Below, in pieces: positions 59,349 to 64,000 of a stretch of DNA of 64,000 nucleotides (its first letter is position 1; each line of letters begins with the position of its first letter). The notes under the pieces are model-generated. The model did no database searches, was not told the DNA's origin, and was given only the letters and a program-made list of their open reading frames with translations. The position numbers were made by a program, and so were the translations under genes. The stretch is from positions 3,224,001-3,288,000 of the forward strand of contig NZ_CP056117.1 in the NCBI RefSeq assembly GCF_013375935.1, given 5' to 3'. This stretch comes from Enterobacter cloacae. Lineage in GTDB: Bacteria; Pseudomonadota; Gammaproteobacteria; Enterobacterales; Enterobacteriaceae.

Positions 59349-59749
59349 AATCGAAAGAGTAGGGCGCGGTGCGATTACGATAGCTGTAATCGCATTAGCG
59401 CCCGAAGCAATCCTGCAATCGTTTAACAATAGTGAACTAAAACTTTAAAAGGTATGTACGCTATCCCATGCAGCATGTATATATTACCAGCGCTAACTTA
59501 TTAAGCGTCACTAAACAATATGACTTAAAGGTATTACTTCTTAAATATACCGCTAACGTTTTTTACGGATGCATTATAACAAAACTGATATCTTTTAGTT
59601 TGCCTTAAGGCAGCATGTTGCGGCTGTTAAAATTAAATAAATGAATTTAAACAGCAAAAAAGTAATCTAGTAACGAACCTGAGGACAAAATTACCCGGCA
59701 ATGCTATAACCCTTATTGCCAACCCAAATATAAAGCCGCAGGAAAATGT
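59349..59749. other. AT-rich gap between mppA and the chemoreceptor gene
   Basis: About 400 bases with no credible gene. The composition is markedly AT-rich from about 59430 onward, unlike the core genes. I see no clear terminator after mppA; CGCGGTGCGATTACGATAGC and its partner TGTAATCGCATTAGCGCC near 59367-59403 could form an imperfect hairpin. The last 100 bases should hold the promoter of the following gene. In E. coli a large segment including fnr and ogt lies between mppA and zntB; none of it is here. Confidence 0.6.
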
Positions 59750-60880
59750 ATGCTAAGAAATATTAGTGTCAGGACGTTTATTACCTATTTTCTTTTATGT
59801 GTATTTTTGGTAAGTGATGGAGTGATAACAATATTCTCAGGCAGCTTGTCGCTTTTTATTGCTGTTATTATTGTTCAATCTGTCGCCTTATTTTTACTCT
59901 GGGCGTACATGACAAAATACCTTGTGACGCCGATCAATACGGTGAAAAAAAGTATTGAAGAAGTCACGTCGGGTAACCTTGGGGTGTCGATTCCCGAGTT
60001 CGGTAACAACTGTGCGGGGCGGCTGATCCCGGGAATTAATAGTCTCTCCAGCAATATCGCAACGCTGGTGCGTGAGATCCGCGCGTCGTCGCATACTGCC
60101 ATGACGCTTTCTGAACAGCTCTCTTCCCGCAGCGCGGAGCTTTCCGTCAAAACAGAACAGCAGTCAGCCTCTCTGGTCCAAACGGCCGCCAGCATGGAAC
60201 AGATGGCGGCGAGTACCAAAAATAATGCAGACAATACCCGTTTAGCCAGCGAGCAGGCGAATGCTGCGACTATGCGGGCGCGTAAGGGCGGGGAGTTAAT
60301 GGGGCAGGTTGCAAACAATATGCAATCGATAACCGAATGTGCCCAGCAGATGACGGAAATTATCTCGCTGATTGACGGTATCGCTTTCCAGACCAATATT
60401 CTGGCGCTTAATGCCGCTGTGGAAGCGGCAAGAGCCGGTGACCATGGTAAAGGGTTTTCCGTCGTGGCCGGTGAGGTCCGAAGCCTGGCACATCGCAGCG
60501 CCGAAGCGGCAAAAAATATTAAATCATTAATTGAAGTCACCAGCCATAACGTGACCCAGGGCGTCACGGTAGTATCGGAGGCGGAAAAAAATATGCACGA
60601 CATCGTAGCCGGCTCGGGCAATGTCAGCAGACTGATGGATGATATTTCCGCCTCTACGTCGGAACAGGAAAAAGGCATTTCACAAATAACTCAGGCACTA
60701 TCAGAGCTTGAGCGCGTCACGCAGAGCAACGTCTCGATGGTAGAAGAACTTAATGGTTCATCAGACGTGCTGCGCAATCAGGTGATTGAACTACAAACGC
60801 GAACGCGTAACTTCCGCCTGAATAATGAATACCAGCCTGACGATGCGCTAAAGCGCCGCAAGTGGGCGGTGAATTCCTGA
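59750..60880 (+). CDS. Methyl-accepting chemotaxis-like protein without a periplasmic sensor
   Basis: A 376-residue MCP. Two transmembrane helices (about residues 8-28 and 33-53) are joined by only a few residues, so there is no room for a periplasmic ligand domain. A HAMP-like segment (TKYLVTPINTVKKSIEEVTSGNLGVSI, about 55-110) is followed by a complete signalling domain with the hairpin tip IDGIAFQTNILALNAAVEAARAGDHGKGFSVVAGEVR (about 215-250). There is no C-terminal CheR-binding pentapeptide (ends RKWAVNS). It could sense membrane or cytosolic signals, or act as an adaptor in receptor arrays. Gene alone, AGGAAAATGT before the ATG; it replaces the E. coli genes found here. Confidence 0.87.
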   Translation: MLRNISVRTFITYFLLCVFLVSDGVITIFSGSLSLFIAVIIVQSVALFLLWAYMTKYLVTPINTVKKSIEEVTSGNLGVSIPEFGNNCAGRLIPGINSLSSNIATLVREIRASSHTAMTLSEQLSSRSAELSVKTEQQSASLVQTAASMEQMAASTKNNADNTRLASEQANAATMRARKGGELMGQVANNMQSITECAQQMTEIISLIDGIAFQTNILALNAAVEAARAGDHGKGFSVVAGEVRSLAHRSAEAAKNIKSLIEVTSHNVTQGVTVVSEAEKNMHDIVAGSGNVSRLMDDISASTSEQEKGISQITQALSELERVTQSNVSMVEELNGSSDVLRNQVIELQTRTRNFRLNNEYQPDDALKRRKWAVNS

Positions 60881-60970
60881 GCATATTCAGGACCATGCCT
60901 CACATAATTATTGCTTAACCCTCGGCGAAAGCTAGACTGACTCCGGAAGAGTTAAAACGGTGGAGGCGCT

Positions 60971-61954
60971 GTGGAAAGCATAAAAGGGTCTGAGGTTAAC
61001 GTTCCTGACGCAGTTTTTGCGTGGGTGTTTGATGGACGTGGTGGCGCAAGACCGCTGGAAGATACGGATGAAATCGACAGTGAACATCCATGCTGGCTGC
61101 ATCTCAACTACACCCATCCAGACAGCGCAGACTGGCTCGCATCCACGCCGCTGTTGCCTAATAACGTCCGGGATGCGCTTGCGGGAGAAAGCCTCAGGCC
61201 GCGCGTCAGCCGGATGGGTGAGGGCACGTTAATTACGTTGCGGTGTATTAATGGCAGCACGGATGAACGTCCGGATCAGCTTGTGGCAATGCGTGTATAT
61301 ATGGATGAACGCCTGATTGTCTCCACCCGCCAGCGAAAGGTGCTGGCGCTGGATGACGTTATTAACGATCTGAAAGAGGGCACGGGACCAACGGATTGCG
61401 GCAGCTGGCTGGTTGATGTATGCGATGCGTTGACCGATCACGCCAGCGAGTTTATTGAAGAACTCCACGATAAAATCATCGATCTGGAAGATAATCTTCT
61501 CGATCAGCAAATCCCCCCACGAGGCTTTCTGGCGCTGTTGCGTAAGCAACTTATCGTTATGCGCCGCTACATGACTCCGCAGCGCGACGTTTACGCGCGT
61601 CTGGCCAGCGAACGCCTGAGCTGGATGAATGACGATCAGCGTCGCAGAATGCAGGATATCGCTGACCGGCTCGGCAGAGGTCTGGATGAGATCGACGCCT
61701 GTATCGCCAGAACGGCGGTCATGGCGGACGAAATAGCCCAGGTGATGCAGGAGTCTTTAGCAAGAAGAACGTACACCATGTCGCTAATGGCGATGGTCTT
61801 TTTACCGAGCACGTTCTTAACCGGGCTATTTGGCGTCAATCTCGGGGGGATCCCCGGCGGGGAATACCATTACGGCTTCACCACGTTTTGCGTCATGTTA
61901 GTGGTTTTGATTGGCGGTGTTGCGTGGTGGTTGCATCGCAGTAAATGGCTGTAA
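60971..61954 (+). CDS. zntB: Zinc transport protein ZntB (CorA family)
   Basis: A 327-residue inner-membrane zinc transporter, equal in length to E. coli. It has a large cytoplasmic funnel (about residues 1-265) and two C-terminal transmembrane helices, with the CorA-type pore signature GVN in [14 protein letters not shown] (about residues 286-299). The start is GTG at 60971 with GGTGGAGG upstream. Originally described as an efflux system; later work supports proton-coupled zinc uptake. Confidence 0.95.
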   Translation: MESIKGSEVNVPDAVFAWVFDGRGGARPLEDTDEIDSEHPCWLHLNYTHPDSADWLASTPLLPNNVRDALAGESLRPRVSRMGEGTLITLRCINGSTDERPDQLVAMRVYMDERLIVSTRQRKVLALDDVINDLKEGTGPTDCGSWLVDVCDALTDHASEFIEELHDKIIDLEDNLLDQQIPPRGFLALLRKQLIVMRRYMTPQRDVYARLASERLSWMNDDQRRRMQDIADRLGRGLDEIDACIARTAVMADEIAQVMQESLARRTYTMSLMAMVFLPSTFLTGLFGVNLGGIPGGEYHYGFTTFCVMLVVLIGGVAWWLHRSKWL

Positions 61955-62000
61955 ATTTACACTTTTATGATGCAATGTCTGCTTCAAAACGACATTTTAA

Positions 62001-62014
62001 TTGAGCGAAGTCAA
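62001..62014. promoter_or_regulatory. FNR box of the fnrS promoter
   Basis: TTGAGCGAAGTCAA matches the FNR consensus TTGAT-N4-ATCAA at 8 of 10 positions. Its centre is 42 bases before the start of FnrS, the class II activation distance. An extended -10 (TGCAATAT) ends about eight bases before the start. Confidence 0.85.
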
Positions 62015-62049
62015 TAAACTCCGACCCTCTAAGGTGCAATATTACTCCC

Positions 62050-62170
62050 GCAGGTGAATGCAACGTCAAGCGATGGGCGTTGCGCTCCATATTGTCTTAC
62101 TTCCTTTTTTTGAATTACTGCATAGCACAATTGATTCGTACGACGCCGACTTCATAGTCGGCTTTTTTTT
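62050..62170 (+). ncRNA. fnrS: Anaerobically induced small RNA FnrS
   Basis: The sequence starting GCAGGTGAATGCAACGTCAA and ending in the terminator GCCGACTTCATAGTCGGC-T8 matches E. coli FnrS in length (about 121 nt) and nearly base for base. The 5' end and the central unpaired stretch (GCGTTGCGCTCCATATTGTC) are its target-pairing regions. FnrS is made under oxygen limitation by FNR and ArcA, uses Hfq, and represses sodA, sodB, metE, cydD, maeA and other aerobic genes in E. coli. The position between zntB and dbpA is the same as in E. coli. Confidence 0.95.
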
Positions 62171-62228
62171 GCCTCCTGTTTCTCAGCGTCTACCCTTTAG
62201 GGGACAACACCAAAACCTGGAGGAAAAG

Positions 62229-62381
62229 ATGAGTATGCTACTTACCCTGCACCTGGTGAACACGCGTCAGTCCGATCCGGTGCCAACCGATCCGACCCCA
62301 ATGCCTGACCCCATCCCCCGTCCGCAGCCGATGCCGGACCCGCCACCGGATGAAGAGCCGATTAAATTGTCGCATCGTTAG
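62229..62381 (+). CDS. Proline-rich 50-residue protein of unknown function
   Basis: Starts MSMLLTLHLVNTRQSDPV; the rest is a run of PxP and PD repeats (PTDPTPMPDPIPRPQPMPDP) ending EEPIKLSHR. GGAGGAAAAG lies five bases before the ATG, a strong ribosome site. A longer frame from 62058 is open but starts inside fnrS, so it is not credible. The proline spacing resembles an extended spacer or a partner-binding tail. No transmembrane helix or signal peptide is evident; the N-terminus is only mildly hydrophobic. I do not recognise the family. Confidence 0.6.
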   Translation: MSMLLTLHLVNTRQSDPVPTDPTPMPDPIPRPQPMPDPPPDEEPIKLSHR

Positions 62382-62438
62382 CGGAGATCTGCGAGGATAC
62401 GCGCCATCTGACCGTAATCTTTACCACGAGAGTATATT

Positions 62439-63812
62439 GTGACCGCTTTTTCCACGCTGAATGTTCTGCCTGCTGCCCAACTCACTAATCTGAATGAGTT
62501 GGGCTACCTGACTATGACACCTGTCCAGGCCGCTGCCCTGCCAGCCATCCTCGAAGGCCGTGACGTGCGCGTGCAGGCTAAAACCGGCAGTGGTAAAACG
62601 GCTGCATTCGGTCTTGGCCTGTTACAGCACATCGATGTAACCCTGTTTCAGACCCAGTCTCTTATTCTCTGCCCAACGCGCGAGCTGGCCGATCAGGTGG
62701 CGGGCGAGCTGCGTCGCCTGGCGCGCTTTTTACCGAACACCAAAATTTTAACGCTATGCGGTGGACAACCTTTTGGTGCGCAGCGCGATTCTCTTCAGCA
62801 CGCGCCGCATATCATTGTGGCGACGCCGGGTCGTCTGCTCGATCATCTGCAAAAAGGCACCGTTTCACTTGATGCGCTGCAAACGCTGGTGATGGATGAA
62901 GCAGACCGCATGCTGGATATGGGATTCAGCGACGCGATTGACGACGTGATCCGCTTTGCGCCTGCCTCTCGTCAAACGCTGCTCTTTTCTGCCACCTGGC
63001 CCGAGTCCATTGCGGCGATCAGCGGGCGCGTGCAGAAAGATCCGATTACCATCGAAATTGATACCGTTGATGCATTGCCAGCAATTGAACAGCAGTTCTA
63101 TGAAACGTCGCAGCAGGGCAAAATTCCGCTGCTGCAAAAATTACTGAGCCAGCACCAGCCCGCGTCCTGCGTGGTGTTCTGTAACACCAAAAAAGATTGT
63201 CAGGCGGTGTGTGATGCCCTGAATGAAGCCGGGCAGAGTGCGTTACCGCTGCACGGCGATCTGGAGCAGCGCGATCGCGATCAGACCCTGGTGCGTTTCG
63301 CTAACGGCAGTGCTCGCGTGCTGGTTGCCACGGACGTGGCGGCCCGTGGGCTGGACATTAAATCTCTTGAGTTGGTGGTCAATTTTGAGCTGGCATGGGA
63401 TCCAGAGGTGCATGTACACCGTATCGGACGCACGGCGCGTGCCGGCAACAGCGGTCTTGCTATCAGCTTCTGCGCGCCTGAAGAGGCTCAGCGCGCCAAC
63501 ATTCTTGCAGAAATGCTGCAAATGAAACTCAACTGGGTGAGCGCACCAGGCCACACCAGCGTTGTTCCGCTTGTGGTGGAGATGGTTACCCTTTGTATCG
63601 ACGGCGGCAAGAAAGCCAAAATGCGTCCGGGTGACGTACTGGGGGCGTTAACAGGGGATATCGGTCTGGATGGGGCAGATATTGGTAAAATTACGGTCCA
63701 TCCGGCACATGTCTACGTGGCGGTTCGCCAGCCGGTTGCTCACAAAGCCTGGAAACAATTGCAGAACGGGAAAATTAAAGGGAAAACCTGTCGCGTTCGT
63801 CTGCTGAAGTAA
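62439..63812 (+). CDS. dbpA: ATP-dependent RNA helicase DbpA (23S rRNA helix 92 specific)
   Basis: A 457-residue DEAD-box helicase of 50S assembly, equal in length to E. coli. Motifs: Q-motif and AKTGSGKTAAF (Walker A, about residue 50), PTRELADQ, DEADRMLD (about 154), SATWP, HRIGRTARAG (about 327). The C-terminal RNA-recognition domain (GDVLGALTGDIGLDGADIGKITVHPAHVYVAV) binds the hairpin 92 region. The start is GTG with no strong ribosome site. Confidence 0.96.
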   Translation: MTAFSTLNVLPAAQLTNLNELGYLTMTPVQAAALPAILEGRDVRVQAKTGSGKTAAFGLGLLQHIDVTLFQTQSLILCPTRELADQVAGELRRLARFLPNTKILTLCGGQPFGAQRDSLQHAPHIIVATPGRLLDHLQKGTVSLDALQTLVMDEADRMLDMGFSDAIDDVIRFAPASRQTLLFSATWPESIAAISGRVQKDPITIEIDTVDALPAIEQQFYETSQQGKIPLLQKLLSQHQPASCVVFCNTKKDCQAVCDALNEAGQSALPLHGDLEQRDRDQTLVRFANGSARVLVATDVAARGLDIKSLELVVNFELAWDPEVHVHRIGRTARAGNSGLAISFCAPEEAQRANILAEMLQMKLNWVSAPGHTSVVPLVVEMVTLCIDGGKKAKMRPGDVLGALTGDIGLDGADIGKITVHPAHVYVAVRQPVAHKAWKQLQNGKIKGKTCRVRLLK

Positions 63813-63820
63813 GCTAAAGA

Positions 63821-63849
63821 AGCGTCTCAGAAGCGGTTTCTGAGACGCT
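63821..63849. terminator. Hairpin between dbpA and ttcA
   Basis: A perfect 12-bp stem (AGCGTCTCAGAA / TTCTGAGACGCT) with a 5-base loop lies between the convergent genes. There is no clear T-run on either side, so its terminator activity is only probable. Confidence 0.6.
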
Positions 63850-63855
63850 GTAAGG

Positions 63856-64000
63856 TTATTTTACTTCCACCACGTTCAGGCGCAGTTCATCGAATTGCGC
63901 ATCATCTTCTTCCGGCTGCCAGCCGGCAGGCTGCATCGGGATCTCTTCGCGGTCAAACGCCAGGTCGCCACCGTTTATCACTTCTGAACCATGGTTGATG
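63856..64000 (-). CDS. ttcA: tRNA 2-thiocytidine synthetase TtcA, C-terminal end (rest outside window)
   Basis: The minus-strand frame ending at 63856 encodes 47 residues, from [20 protein letters not shown] to the end [11 protein letters not shown]. This matches the end of E. coli TtcA (formerly YdaO), the ATP- and [4Fe-4S]-dependent enzyme that makes 2-thiocytidine at tRNA position 32. The catalytic part lies beyond the window. Its position next to dbpA matches E. coli. Confidence 0.9.
   Translation of the reverse strand, partial: INHGSEVINGGDLAFDREEIPMQPAGWQPEEDDAQFDELRLNVVEVK

Noticed and set aside
62058-62228. N-terminal extension of the proline-rich microprotein frame
   Set aside because: It runs through the FnrS small RNA and its terminator; the ATG at 62229 has the ribosome site.

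Overview
The window is one stretch of an enterobacterial chromosome. Gene content, gene order and near-identical protein lengths match the topA-to-ttcA arc of Escherichia coli K-12, but several islands are absent or replaced, and the sequence is best explained as Enterobacter or a close relative (Lelliottia, Leclercia, Kosakonia). The genus is an inference from synteny and remembered protein sequences; no database search was possible. There is no rRNA, tRNA, CRISPR array, insertion sequence or prophage.

Layout. 1-12.3 kb: end of topA, cysB, three tiny genes (ymiA, yciX, ymiC), acnA, ribA, pgpB, the LPS-assembly pair lapA-lapB, pyrF-yciH, osmB, yciT and yciZ. 12.5-18.7 kb, minus strand: the c-di-GMP enzyme pdeR, rnb, yciW and fabI. 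19.1-29.0 kb: an accessory block between fabI and sapF, with an unrecognised 79-residue gene, pgaABCD (poly-N-acetylglucosamine export), a membrane diguanylate cyclase resembling DgcT, an AraC-type regulator, and a divergent RidA-family/TetR pair with twin operators. 29.0-34.3 kb: sapABCDF. 34.4-37.1 kb: pspF and pspABCD with the sigma-54 promoter; pspE is missing. 37.2-51.0 kb: the ycj sugar cluster (ycjMNOPQRSTUV, ompG, ycjW), with an intact ycjV ATPase and two identical LacI-type operators. 51.1-57.5 kb: ycjX-ycjF, tyrR, tpx, ycjG, mpaA. 57.7-64 kb: mppA, a chemoreceptor-like protein with almost no periplasmic part, zntB, the small RNA FnrS with its FNR box, a proline-rich microprotein, dbpA and the end of ttcA.

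How the genes work together. Three systems stand out. The pga block puts polymer synthesis genes next to a c-di-GMP synthase, which fits the known c-di-GMP activation of PgaC/PgaD; GGA motifs around the translation starts suggest CsrA control. The ycj block encodes ABC uptake of a glucoside, phosphorolysis (YcjM, YcjT), a keto-sugar isomerisation trio (YcjS, YcjR, YcjQ), a phosphoglucomutase (YcjU) and an outer-membrane channel (OmpG), under a LacI-type repressor (YcjW). The psp and sap blocks are envelope-stress and peptide-uptake systems brought together here because the E. coli puu cluster is absent between them.

Most genes are ordinary core genes. The least explained items are the small gene ahead of pgaA, the TetR/RidA switch, the sensor-less chemoreceptor, the proline-rich microprotein after fnrS, and two long perfect inverted repeats in intergenic DNA.
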